Assembly (NCBI GenBank): GCA_039831705.1
Contig: JBDOMT010000470.1
Span: forward strand, 3,327 to 67,326
Length of the DNA stretch: 64,000 bases
Direction: 5' to 3'
Origin: JAJRWS01 sp039831705
GTDB taxonomy: Bacteria; Planctomycetota; Planctomycetia; Pirellulales; Lacipirellulaceae
The stretch's first letter is position 1. Every line of letters starts with the position of its first letter. The position numbers and the translations under genes were made by a program. This document shows, in pieces, positions 47,101-54,411 of the stretch. The notes under the pieces are model-generated. The model was not told where the DNA came from. It ran no database searches and saw only the letters and a program-made list of their open reading frames with translations.

Positions 47101-47927
47101 TGGGAGTCACCCCGCGTATCAGTCCTGATGGGATGGTGGTGATGGAAGTCGACGCCGAAAAGTCGTTGGTCGGCCCCGAGGAAGAAGGCATTCCCATCGC
47201 CATTTCACCCAATGGGGAAGCAATTAATTCACCCAAGATCGATATCACCACGGCTCAAACCACCGTCAGCGCCGCCAGTGGTGAAACTATCATCCTGGGT
47301 GGTCTGATTACCAAACGAAGTAAAAACATCCACCGCCGAGTACCCTTATTGGGTGACATTCCCTTACTGGGCGACCTATTTCGTTACGATCTGGTCGATA
47401 CTCGGCGGACCGAATTGCTGATCATACTTACGCCTCGAGTCATTCTCGGTCCTAAGGATCAGGAGCGTCTCAAACAGGTTGAATCAGCGCGGATGAGCTG
47501 GTGCGCTGCTGATATTCATTCACTTCTGGGCGAAGGAATTTATGACGAAGCAAATATATCTGGTCAGCATTCACAAGTTCCCATCATTTATCCAGATCTC
47601 AATCCTCGCGGCCTGCTCGATGCCAATCCAGACGAAGTGCAGGAGTCAGTAACGATACCTGATGAACTGCCAACAGACGAATCGGCACTCCCATTTCCCA
47701 TACCAGCGGATACTGCCGTGTCACCTTCGACAGGGCCTTTAGCGACAGGGCCTTTAACGACGGGGCCTTTAACGACAGAGAATGTCGTAACAACTCAGTG
47801 GCAAGCGGGTGCAAAAATCCAGCCAAATGCTTACACGGAGCTGCCAAAAGCTGAAGCAGCGAAGGCACCAGAAAAGCCTATCGCAGAAAATAAACGTTGG
47901 AATCCCCTGGGATGGCTGCGAAAATGA
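44127..47927 (+). CDS. gspD: type II secretion secretin GspD, large, with repeated N-domains
   Basis: 1266 residues from ATG 44127 (a longer GTG start at 44061 is possible). Signal sequence with a hydrophobic stretch (LALLVLCWISATCVTC), then several N1/NolW-type repeats (for example VFHLQHANASQVGRSVTQFF, FKLAHTLASDLAS, FRIINGDANSMVLML) and the C-terminal secretin pore domain (QVGQRVPYITESQ, VGLILGVTPRISPDGMVVMEV, LLGDIPLLGDLFR, ELLIILTPRVI). Typical GspD is about 650, so the periplasmic part is roughly doubled. The tail carries GPLTT repeats. It forms the outer-membrane channel for the pseudopilin locus convergent to it. Confidence 0.9.
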   Translation: MSMDSPDAIITNKGDVRTLALLVLCWISATCVTCTHPAAHAQSPSGEPSRIERQVSAHAPIANSYQAYTLTHTNADGVEPLLQKILSQQPEAFRIVVNSQANQILLQGSAEVQHTAVELIHLLDRPIKGVAGKRQEIEAASSPPAHQPIGQLSSQSVNLKLTNAAQVSRQLRALLGSSLQPLTDSGVEDSLYAWHTKTDRKGSIRFELSRQLVTVSGSTNSIPQMIRILNAFDQDPSSSDALKVLRVRTEATELISQTANRIQQLPVRVGKFSRNSVSNGFQSLRQSPFASSLFTTAVTGDSAAKWSTDQRAQIASYQTGQNHSSVVAAQFELEATTDKANDTEQTTSGKLLRQLGLDVNIEVLPDLDVVILRGRDDEVERVADIIREIEQIADEVEAQIEVVSLKHTSSSALAKLVQSTSTTLLKGRQGRATVISLDTPNALLLIGWGEALKSIQELIDKLDTPVSPDAQMQVFHLQHANASQVGRSVTQFFSSASGLSAQVNVVTDLRSNSLVIRAAPRDMLTVENLIEQFDVSETAASEQVRIFKLAHTLASDLASTITTAVNSVRGTASSKSANLELLAVDAEGERIIKSGILDHVSIHPNTQTNTLVVTAPAESMELVAALIEQLDQPASTAQIKVFRIINGDANSMVLMLRSLLPTQTGSNTRPQLSGSEGETSLAPLRFSVERRTNSIIAAGSTGDLRIVEALLMRLDEHEMKRRRNTVYRLRNAPSVDVAQAINQFLISQQRIQRLAPGELSPFQLIESEVIVVPEPVSNSLIISATTRFYEDIMNLVEELDAQPPQVMIQVLIAEVGLGDVDEFGVELGLQDSVLFDRSLLSELVTTTNSISSSTAAGIISNTNDIVQGANNIPGFLFNNSLALGNSGSDISLNGSNRVGSQGISSFSVGRINDQLGFGGLVLSASSQSVSVLIRALQESRRLEVLSRPQIMTLDNQPAFVQVGQRVPYITESQLTNFGRVNQVELIDVGLILGVTPRISPDGMVVMEVDAEKSLVGPEEEGIPIAISPNGEAINSPKIDITTAQTTVSAASGETIILGGLITKRSKNIHRRVPLLGDIPLLGDLFRYDLVDTRRTELLIILTPRVILGPKDQERLKQVESARMSWCAADIHSLLGEGIYDEANISGQHSQVPIIYPDLNPRGLLDANPDEVQESVTIPDELPTDESALPFPIPADTAVSPSTGPLATGPLTTGPLTTENVVTTQWQAGAKIQPNAYTELPKAEAAKAPEKPIAENKRWNPLGWLRK

Positions 47928-49132
47928 ATGACAGAGAGTCCAGAATCCGGAGTATAGCCCACATTTCTCACACTTTCCTGCTACGCGGCGGCCAAATCCT
48001 TGCCTGGCTGCGTCAGACGGCGCAATTTGACCATCAATGTATGAACAATACGTATCTGGCCAAATGGCTTGTCTTCCTTGCCAGACAAGGACTTACCACC
48101 GCTCGCGACGAAAAGTGTGAGAAATCCGGGCTAGAGCCTAGAGGCCAAAGATTCTCATGGTTCCTATTGATTTTTGGGATGGGGCTGTTGAGTGGATGCA
48201 CGGGGATTTTTTCCGACCATGATAGCCTGATTCCCTGGTTTGAAGGAGATGCCATATTACCCACGCGCATCAATGCGATTTGGAGCAACTCCGTTTTACA
48301 ACAACCGGGATATTCGGGGGTACGTGGAGTTGGTGGCCGATTACTATTTTACCCAGCTCAGAACAGAGAGCCGATCACCGTGGAGGGCACGCTGGTCGTT
48401 TACGCCTACGACCAGGGCAAGAAAAAAAGTGCCAAACCTGCTCGGAAATACGTTTTTCCCGCAGATCAGTTGGCCAAACATTACAGTAAATCAGAGTTGG
48501 GCCATTCGTACAGTTTTTGGCTACCCTGGGGAAATACCAACGGACCTCCCAAGCAGCTAACTCTCATTGCTCGCTTCGAACCTAGCGAGGGCGCCGCGGT
48601 CCTTTCCGATCCGGCCAGTCAACACTTGCCTGGCATCTCTCCTGAACTCCTCGAAAATCCAATGGTCATCCGTGAACAACTTTCCGATTCGTCTGTGGAT
48701 GAATCGGAAACAATCCGGCCTGCCCAGTACGTTGCCAGCGATGACAAAGACCAACACAATTCTCCATCCAGAGAGACCATCACCATCGATGTACCACCTT
48801 CATTTGTGCACGGCCATGACAAGCTCAGCGTTGTGCAACAAGAATTTCTGGAGCGAATGAAAGAGAAAAAGTTCGATCAACAGAAGCTTCACGACGGCGG
48901 CAAAAGACACGACCAAAACGGTGCCCTCCCGAACCGATCACTTAACGTTTCCCAGGATGGGGCTGAATCTTCAGCCGATTTACCACCTTCGACAGACTCG
49001 GTTCAAAACGCAGATAAGCTTCGGCCAGTTGCCGATCCTCATCCGACGCGACGACGCCTGCAAGCGTGGCTGTCCGAGCGACGACCTCAACGGAAAGCGG
49101 GCCCACATGGTGGATCCGAATTGAATCGTTGA
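47897..49132 (+). CDS. putative lipoprotein downstream of gspD, start uncertain
   Basis: The recognisable protein starts around a lipoprotein-like segment, RFSWFLLIFGMGLLSGCTGIF (Cys codon near 48198). Everything before it (47955-48133) is a copy of the 180-nt repeat, so the native start has been lost or displaced. Candidate starts are ATG 47897 (overlapping gspD) and ATG 48041 (inside the repeat). The mature part has strands (GVRGVGGRLLFYP, TVEGTLVVYAYDQGKKK, SYSFWLPWG) and a long polar C-terminus (His/Asp/Lys-rich). The last 191 bases are antisense to the BON protein gene. Likely a secretion-associated envelope protein; family not recognised. Confidence 0.6.
   Translation: MESPGMAAKMNDRESRIRSIAHISHTFLLRGGQILAWLRQTAQFDHQCMNNTYLAKWLVFLARQGLTTARDEKCEKSGLEPRGQRFSWFLLIFGMGLLSGCTGIFSDHDSLIPWFEGDAILPTRINAIWSNSVLQQPGYSGVRGVGGRLLFYPAQNREPITVEGTLVVYAYDQGKKKSAKPARKYVFPADQLAKHYSKSELGHSYSFWLPWGNTNGPPKQLTLIARFEPSEGAAVLSDPASQHLPGISPELLENPMVIREQLSDSSVDESETIRPAQYVASDDKDQHNSPSRETITIDVPPSFVHGHDKLSVVQQEFLERMKEKKFDQQKLHDGGKRHDQNGALPNRSLNVSQDGAESSADLPPSTDSVQNADKLRPVADPHPTRRRLQAWLSERRPQRKAGPHGGSELNR
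47955..48133. repeat. ~180-nt inverted-end element, copy 3
   Basis: 179 nt with left end TAGCCCACATTTCTCACACT and, at the right, complement GTGTGAGAAATCCGGGCTA. The interior has CTGGCTGCGTCAGA and CGCTCGCGACGAAA as in copy 1. It lies inside the 5' part of the lipoprotein frame. Confidence 0.75.
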
Positions 49133-49628
49133 GAAGCTTTTCTAAAGAGACCTCTAAGGTTGCGGGTGCCACCGCATCTACGGTAAATCCAATCGCCATG
49201 GGAGGTTCGTAGATACCGCGAGTCGTCTGATTGGTCCGTTGTGTGGCGAGATTGGCATTTTGCTGCAACCGCACGCGCTGACTTGAGGTGGCGGTACGAA
49301 CTTCGCCATCGGTCGATCCCTGAATCTCACCTACAAACGAAGACATTTCATTCAGGTCTCGGCCGACATATGCAGTTCTCCGTCGTCTCTGCCGAATGAA
49401 ACGTTCTCCCCCGGAAATACTCCCCACATCGGTATCTGTGACAGCCGCACCAGTGGCAGCCGTTGAGGAGCGGCTAGTCAATGAATCTTTCAGCGATCGT
49501 GCGACAGGAACCTGGGATTTGACGGTAGCCTGGGCTTTGACGGTCCCCATAAAACCTAGTGACAGAGTCAATCCAAGCGACGCCAGTGCCACAAGCCTCC
49601 ATGGATCTAGGGTGCGTCCGGGTTTCAT
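48942..49628 (-). CDS. exported BON-domain protein
   Basis: A 228-residue protein; the ATG at 49628 is chosen because the signal peptide (ALASLGLTLSLGFMGTVKA) follows directly and the earlier residues look non-coding. The C-terminal 75 residues form a BON-like domain (LEVSLEKLLNDSIRIHHVGPLSVEVVARTATLAGVVASDEDRQLAE). The middle has an Arg-rich RQRRRRTAYVGRDL patch. It is the last gene of the gsp operon, 144 bases after the GspM-like gene. It overlaps the convergent lipoprotein gene. Confidence 0.7.
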   Translation of the reverse strand: MKPGRTLDPWRLVALASLGLTLSLGFMGTVKAQATVKSQVPVARSLKDSLTSRSSTAATGAAVTDTDVGSISGGERFIRQRRRRTAYVGRDLNEMSSFVGEIQGSTDGEVRTATSSQRVRLQQNANLATQRTNQTTRGIYEPPMAIGFTVDAVAPATLEVSLEKLLNDSIRIHHVGPLSVEVVARTATLAGVVASDEDRQLAEAYLRFEPSLSKVVNRLKIQPHPGKR

Positions 49629-49772
49629 GGAGAATTTCCAACCTCTTTCGTGATGATATGCAAAAACTGGAGTGTTCATTCCTATCGGCCATCCGAGGGA
49701 TGCCTCTGGGTTCTCACTCAGACAGGTCGGGTTACAACGAATATTCCGCTCACATGAGTCATTATATGACAC

Positions 49773-50654
49773 TCACCGTTCCGGTGGCAACGCGGTCGCA
49801 TCGGCTAATCGGTCGCCACGGCTAAGCAGCCACCGCTGGCCGCCGTCGTCCAGAACAACCTCATTTCCTTCGATTTCAACCACCACTCCGTCGAACCATC
49901 CAGACTGAAGTCGACCTCCTACTCGCAGTTTCACCAAACGGTCTTCGATGCGGTTCATAAACCAGGCTTCTGATATGTCATCGATCATTAATACGGCCGT
50001 AAGTTCGGTCATTTCGGCAAAGCCCGCCCGGGGGCCCTGGCCAATCAGGTTACGCTCGGCCAAGCCGCGATAGTCACTCAGTTGTTCGGATGCCAGTGCC
50101 GTGCCAACTCCCTCCGCCAACTGGTCGGTGCGTTCACAACCCTCGACAATTAGGGCTTCAATTGCAAATGACAGACTCAAACGGGCTCCGGATGCGACCG
50201 GAGTGATCGACAGAGTACGAATACGATGCAAGTGGGGAGCCCGATAAAATCGATAAAGGAGCTCCGTCAACTGGGCCATCGACCCGGTGCCGCGTACCGT
50301 AAATGGCAACACCAACAAGCCGGCTCGTGATACGGGTGACCCTGAGTCAAATACCCGCTGCTCCAACCCGGCCGATTTCACCAGATGATTCAACCAACCT
50401 TGATACAAGGAACGGGCAGATTGTACGTCCAAGGGCAACGAGCGGGCGCGCCACTGATCGAGGCGTTTGACCTGCTGTTTGGCCAACTTGATCTGTAGCT
50501 TTGTTTTTCGAATTCTTTCAGCCAGCCGTGTATGTTTCGCCATGGCCACTTTACGCGGCTCAGCAACCAACCGCGACCACATCTGATCGACAGCAAACAG
50601 GCTGAACAGCAATACCATAGATCCGATTGCGAGTTGTTTTTGGCGATCGCTCAA
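49773..50654 (-). CDS. gspM: GspM/PilO-like assembly protein
   Basis: A 293-residue protein with an N-terminal membrane helix (GSMVLLFSLFAVDQMW), a coiled coil, and a PilO/GspM-like ferredoxin fold (AGLLVLPFTVRGTGSMAQLTELLYRFYRAPHLHRIRTLSITP). A C-terminal extension (about 200-293) contains RNLIGQGPR and an SH3-like barrel (VKLRVGGRLQSGWFDGVVVEIEGNEVVLDDGG), similar to PilP/GspC-like domains. Start overlaps the GspL stop by ATGA. Inner-membrane platform component. Confidence 0.75.
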   Translation of the reverse strand: MSDRQKQLAIGSMVLLFSLFAVDQMWSRLVAEPRKVAMAKHTRLAERIRKTKLQIKLAKQQVKRLDQWRARSLPLDVQSARSLYQGWLNHLVKSAGLEQRVFDSGSPVSRAGLLVLPFTVRGTGSMAQLTELLYRFYRAPHLHRIRTLSITPVASGARLSLSFAIEALIVEGCERTDQLAEGVGTALASEQLSDYRGLAERNLIGQGPRAGFAEMTELTAVLMIDDISEAWFMNRIEDRLVKLRVGGRLQSGWFDGVVVEIEGNEVVLDDGGQRWLLSRGDRLADATALPPER

Positions 50655-52375
50655 GGGGCACCTCCTTTCGTGGCCGTGGAGCCTTGGGACGCGTTGCTTA
50701 CTTCAGCAGGAGACTCAATTCTTTCAGATGGCCCCGAATCGAAAGCAGACGTACGGGGCAAAACGGTTTGTTTCAACCCTTTCGATTGCCGCGGCGAAAG
50801 CGTCCCAAGATAGTCTTCTACGGATCGCCGTCGCGTGGTAATCACCGTTTCAAAACGCCACGGATGTTCGCCTTTGGTCCCTTGCTCTCGAAAGTTGGTG
50901 CTCGTGGCGGTTCGATATTTGTCACGTAAATCGTGGTCCATCTTAACAATCACCGCTGGGTCGCGTACCTGACATGTCACGCGAATCATCGCTTTACCAC
51001 CACGCAGCGAACTGATGGCCATTCCTCGTACCATCACATCTTCCGCAGAAGGAAATTTTTGCGATAAATCACGTAGTTCGTCGAGCCAGATAATTCCAGC
51101 AGATTCCCAAGCCGCAATCGAACGTACCAATGCAACCTGGGGCACCAACTTTTTCCCCTCAGCATTTAGCTCATTCAGCCTACCGGTCAGCGCCTTGTTG
51201 GACTGATCCCATTCGGCATGCTTCTCCTGCAACCAGGTTCCAACCAGAGTGAATAAGATCAAACCAGCAAGAGCAGACAACAAGGCCACCCGTTTGTTGT
51301 TGCGCGGTGTCGGCGGCTTGCGTGGATTGAGCAGATCGATGGCAGGAGCCGAAGTGGCCGCTTCAGCAAGCAAGATGGACACCAAGGGGGCGGCCCAACC
51401 ATTCAGAATCTCATCCTCTGGGTCTCGTTGCTCTCCACCGGAAACCTCGGGCAGTCCCTTGACCTCGGGCAACAAACATGGATCCAAAACTTCGACACAA
51501 AGATCGGATTGCTCGGCAAGTTCCCCTGCCAGGCGGGCATACTTCTGTTCACACCCCAGCAATTGAATTCGTTCAATTGCACATCCAGCGGGCAAATGAG
51601 TAGGGGCGATGGCTACGGTTCTGGCAATTTCCGCAGTCAGTCCTTCGATCGCAACCGGGTCGCTTGACTCACTATCGAGTTGAACGGTGCGCCAAAATAA
51701 CACTTGATCTTGCTGGACAGCAATGAGATCCACTTCCGCAGCAATTCGATTGACCAGTAAGGTAATCTCTGAACTACGGTTCTCAGAGCCATTTTGACCG
51801 GGAAAATAGCTTAATAACGAAGCTAAGGCGTAAGGACGTAAGACCAGTCGCTGAAGCTTGATTCCTGCTTGACGCCCAAGCGTTTGATAGGCCTCAATCG
51901 TCTTGTCTGTGGCTATGACCGCCTCAACCTGACGATCCTCATTCGGTGCAGCAGGCTGGGCTACGTAGTCAACTACCCCTTGGGTCCCACCAGCGCCCAT
52001 GTCGCTGAGGACTTGGATAGCGACCAATTCAGCCAGCTCTGCATCTGAAGCCGGTGGCAAGGTAAATCGACAAACGTCCACATCGGCACGCCCGAGAGCA
52101 ATAATGGCCCGGGCTCCCGTTCCTCCCACTCTCGCGAGTTCACCCGCCAGGCGCTCTCCAATAGCGGATTGAGGACCTTCCTCGTTACTACCTTTTTCTT
52201 GTTTTGACGCTTTGCCTGCGGTGGCATCTTCGGCCGATGGAGGTGTTTCTCCCACATCAGGCGAGTTCAGATCCAGAATTCCATAATTCAGCACCTGAAT
52301 TTGCTTACGTCCAATATCTGCCAACAGGTATTGGATCTGACTGGCACCGATGTTGATGGCTACGTATTTGGGCAT
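50651..52375 (-). CDS. gspL: GspL-type platform protein, PilM plus PilN in one chain
   Basis: 574 residues. The N-terminal half is a PilM-like actin fold (VAINIGASQIQYLLADIG; the RADVDVCRFTLPP and EAVIATDKTIEAY elements). The C-terminal half is PilN-like: IDLLNPRKPP just before one membrane helix (about 380-398, LLSALAGLILFTLVGTWL), a coiled coil and a periplasmic ferredoxin fold. Standard GspL has the same order. It anchors the GspE ATPase to the membrane. Between the two parts is an acidic spacer (EVSGGEQRDPEDE). Confidence 0.8.
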   Translation of the reverse strand: MPKYVAINIGASQIQYLLADIGRKQIQVLNYGILDLNSPDVGETPPSAEDATAGKASKQEKGSNEEGPQSAIGERLAGELARVGGTGARAIIALGRADVDVCRFTLPPASDAELAELVAIQVLSDMGAGGTQGVVDYVAQPAAPNEDRQVEAVIATDKTIEAYQTLGRQAGIKLQRLVLRPYALASLLSYFPGQNGSENRSSEITLLVNRIAAEVDLIAVQQDQVLFWRTVQLDSESSDPVAIEGLTAEIARTVAIAPTHLPAGCAIERIQLLGCEQKYARLAGELAEQSDLCVEVLDPCLLPEVKGLPEVSGGEQRDPEDEILNGWAAPLVSILLAEAATSAPAIDLLNPRKPPTPRNNKRVALLSALAGLILFTLVGTWLQEKHAEWDQSNKALTGRLNELNAEGKKLVPQVALVRSIAAWESAGIIWLDELRDLSQKFPSAEDVMVRGMAISSLRGGKAMIRVTCQVRDPAVIVKMDHDLRDKYRTATSTNFREQGTKGEHPWRFETVITTRRRSVEDYLGTLSPRQSKGLKQTVLPRTSAFDSGPSERIESPAEVSNASQGSTATKGGAP

Positions 52376-52384
52376 GGCTACATA

Positions 52385-52468
52385 AAGCGGAAAGTGGAAA
52401 GCAGAGAGCGGAAAACAGCAGGTGCCGGGTGTTAGTTCATTTTACCGCTTTCGGCTTTCCGCTTTTGT
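52385..52468. repeat. inverted GGAAAGC-type simple repeat
   Basis: AAGCGGAAAGTGGAAAGC (52385-52402) pairs with GCTTTCGGCTTTCCGCTT (52447-52464). It lies between gspK and gspL. The same GCGGAAAG repeat is translated in the EssC-like ATPase and in the oxoamine synthase fusion. Confidence 0.6.
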
Positions 52469-52530
52469 ATGCTTCTGTGAAAATTTGAATGAAAAAACAG
52501 GGATACTCCTCAATTCATAACTCCACATTC

Positions 52531-54129
52531 TCAAAACTCCTCAATCACATCTTCCTCTGAGGATAACCGACCGCCTTGCAATACGTCGAGAGAATATCCT
52601 CGACCTAAATGGTGTAAATCACGGTGAAAAATCGTGCGGGGTGGGCTAAACGTGGCATCCATGACCACTTCGGTCCGTAGGGCCAACGGTCCTTGATCGA
52701 AATAGCCAACGATTTGTCCACGATACACTGCACCTCGGGTTGTCACATAGGGGGCCAAAGCACGCATCTGATGTAATTCAACCAGGCCCTTGGTCAGGAG
52801 CCAGGACTCATGAGTGAAGCTCTTTGGCAGAACCTGCTTACGTTCCTGCTCAGGATCCCCACGAATTTCTAGTATCTTTTCTACAAGTTCTTCGTTCAAC
52901 CCTGGCACAGCCAGGAGCACCGGTCGAAGCGCACGGTTGATATTAACCCGACCGCTGAGGATCCGCCTGGGACTTACCGTAACTTGATCAGCAAACTCCT
53001 GCAGATATTGACCCAACTCTTTCGGTCGGATTGAAAATGGACTCAACCACAGCTGACTTTCCGCGGATGGATCTGCCGTATTAATCGGTATACGAACACG
53101 TGCACCCAACAGGTCGTAGATTGTTCCAATAGAAAATTGAGCAGGCAATTTAATGTCAATCACGACCTCTGAGGTTTTCGGGTTGCCTCCCACTTCGGAG
53201 GAAGGACCAAACTGACGATACAAGAGGATGAAATTAGCCCATGAACTGGGGAATCGCTTGATTAATTCACTATGCAGTCGAATCAAATCAGGATCGTTCA
53301 AATGAATACGTGGACGTCCATCTCGGCTCTGATTGCGTTCCGCCGAATAAGGCGTCAAGTAATAAGACCATGGCAAAGAGCCTGATTCGAACTCCGCCAT
53401 GCGAGGCTCCATGGTGTCGAGGGCTGTGTTGTTCGATTCAGCAATAAGTTGTTCTTTCACACTTACGTGAAAATTAGCATTTCGGTCTGGCCCCAACAGG
53501 AGTAACCCCGACATACCACTGACAGGCAAAAGATCATCGAGCGTACGAACGATCGTGTTGGGTGGCGTGACTGCCATGACGCCCACCCCAAGTCCTCCAT
53601 ACTCGGCTGCTTCCGCACCCTCTTCTCGAGTCATTGAATCAGAATCAATCCAATCGAGTAAGGAATCTGCTACTCTTTTTTCCATGCCAGGCAATTGTAG
53701 AAGTGCTTGACGAGCTACACCTGGTTGGCGTCGTTCCCAATCCAGGAGCCCTCCCAAACTCAGCTTGCCTGATTCGTTGACCATTCCAAACCGTAACCCG
53801 GCAACCTTATCCTCAGCTAATCGAGGTGCAATCACCGTGAAACGTCCACGACCATAAGGAACCGCACGATCGTAGACGATACGGCTACGCAGCAGCTTCT
53901 GTTGGTCATAAATTCCACCCCACTGTTCACGTACGGATGTTGGATATGCCAACAATGTTCTTAATAATTCCTCGCCCGAACTTACACATGTCCCCAGTTG
54001 CGTAATCTCTGACTGGGTTTTTGCGGCAATATTTTCAACCGCCATCCGGTCGACGAATTGGTAGCAAGCGTAAGTCAACAAGACCACAATCACCAGAACC
54101 ACAATGACAATGGTCCCTTCACGATTCAT
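52531..54129 (-). CDS. gspK: GspK-like minor pseudopilin
   Basis: 532 residues, longer than the usual 320. The N-terminal hydrophobic helix (GTIVIVVLVIVVLLTYACYQF) follows a short MNRE leader with a Gly-Thr at the processing site. GspK-typical features follow: LARYP-like LLAYPTSVREQWGG, a helix-hairpin-helix-like LLQLPGMEKRVADSLLDWIDSDS and a second such motif (PVLLAVPGLNEELVEKILEIRG). It would cap the pseudopilus tip. Confidence 0.75.
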   Translation of the reverse strand: MNREGTIVIVVLVIVVLLTYACYQFVDRMAVENIAAKTQSEITQLGTCVSSGEELLRTLLAYPTSVREQWGGIYDQQKLLRSRIVYDRAVPYGRGRFTVIAPRLAEDKVAGLRFGMVNESGKLSLGGLLDWERRQPGVARQALLQLPGMEKRVADSLLDWIDSDSMTREEGAEAAEYGGLGVGVMAVTPPNTIVRTLDDLLPVSGMSGLLLLGPDRNANFHVSVKEQLIAESNNTALDTMEPRMAEFESGSLPWSYYLTPYSAERNQSRDGRPRIHLNDPDLIRLHSELIKRFPSSWANFILLYRQFGPSSEVGGNPKTSEVVIDIKLPAQFSIGTIYDLLGARVRIPINTADPSAESQLWLSPFSIRPKELGQYLQEFADQVTVSPRRILSGRVNINRALRPVLLAVPGLNEELVEKILEIRGDPEQERKQVLPKSFTHESWLLTKGLVELHQMRALAPYVTTRGAVYRGQIVGYFDQGPLALRTEVVMDATFSPPRTIFHRDLHHLGRGYSLDVLQGGRLSSEEDVIEEF

Positions 54130-54279
54130 TTTTTACATTCCTTACCGGGAATTCAATTCGATGCCTTCTAGTCAATGCAAAGGTGCGGAGGATCCTGAGA
54201 ATCACAGGCGGCAAGCAACAAAACTCCGCGTGTCTCTTCAAAATAAAACAGTCGAATTGCGCATGGCACGCGAATTATT

Positions 54280-54380
54280 TTAACGCAAAAGTGCAGAGGG
54301 CACTGAGAACCGCAGAGAAAGGTAGTCAAATTAAATCTGCACACCTCTGCATTCTCCACGTCCTCTGCGTTAAATTTTCA
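54280..54380. repeat. imperfect inverted repeat between gspJ and gspK
   Basis: TTTTAACGCAAAAGTGCAGAGG pairs loosely with CCTCTGCGTTAAATTTT. The CTCTGCGTTAA-type motif is common in intergenic repeats of environmental bacteria. No ORF in 54130-54411. Confidence 0.5.
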
Positions 54381-54411
54381 TGGAACTGGGAGAACGGTTA
54401 TATCCGTAAAC

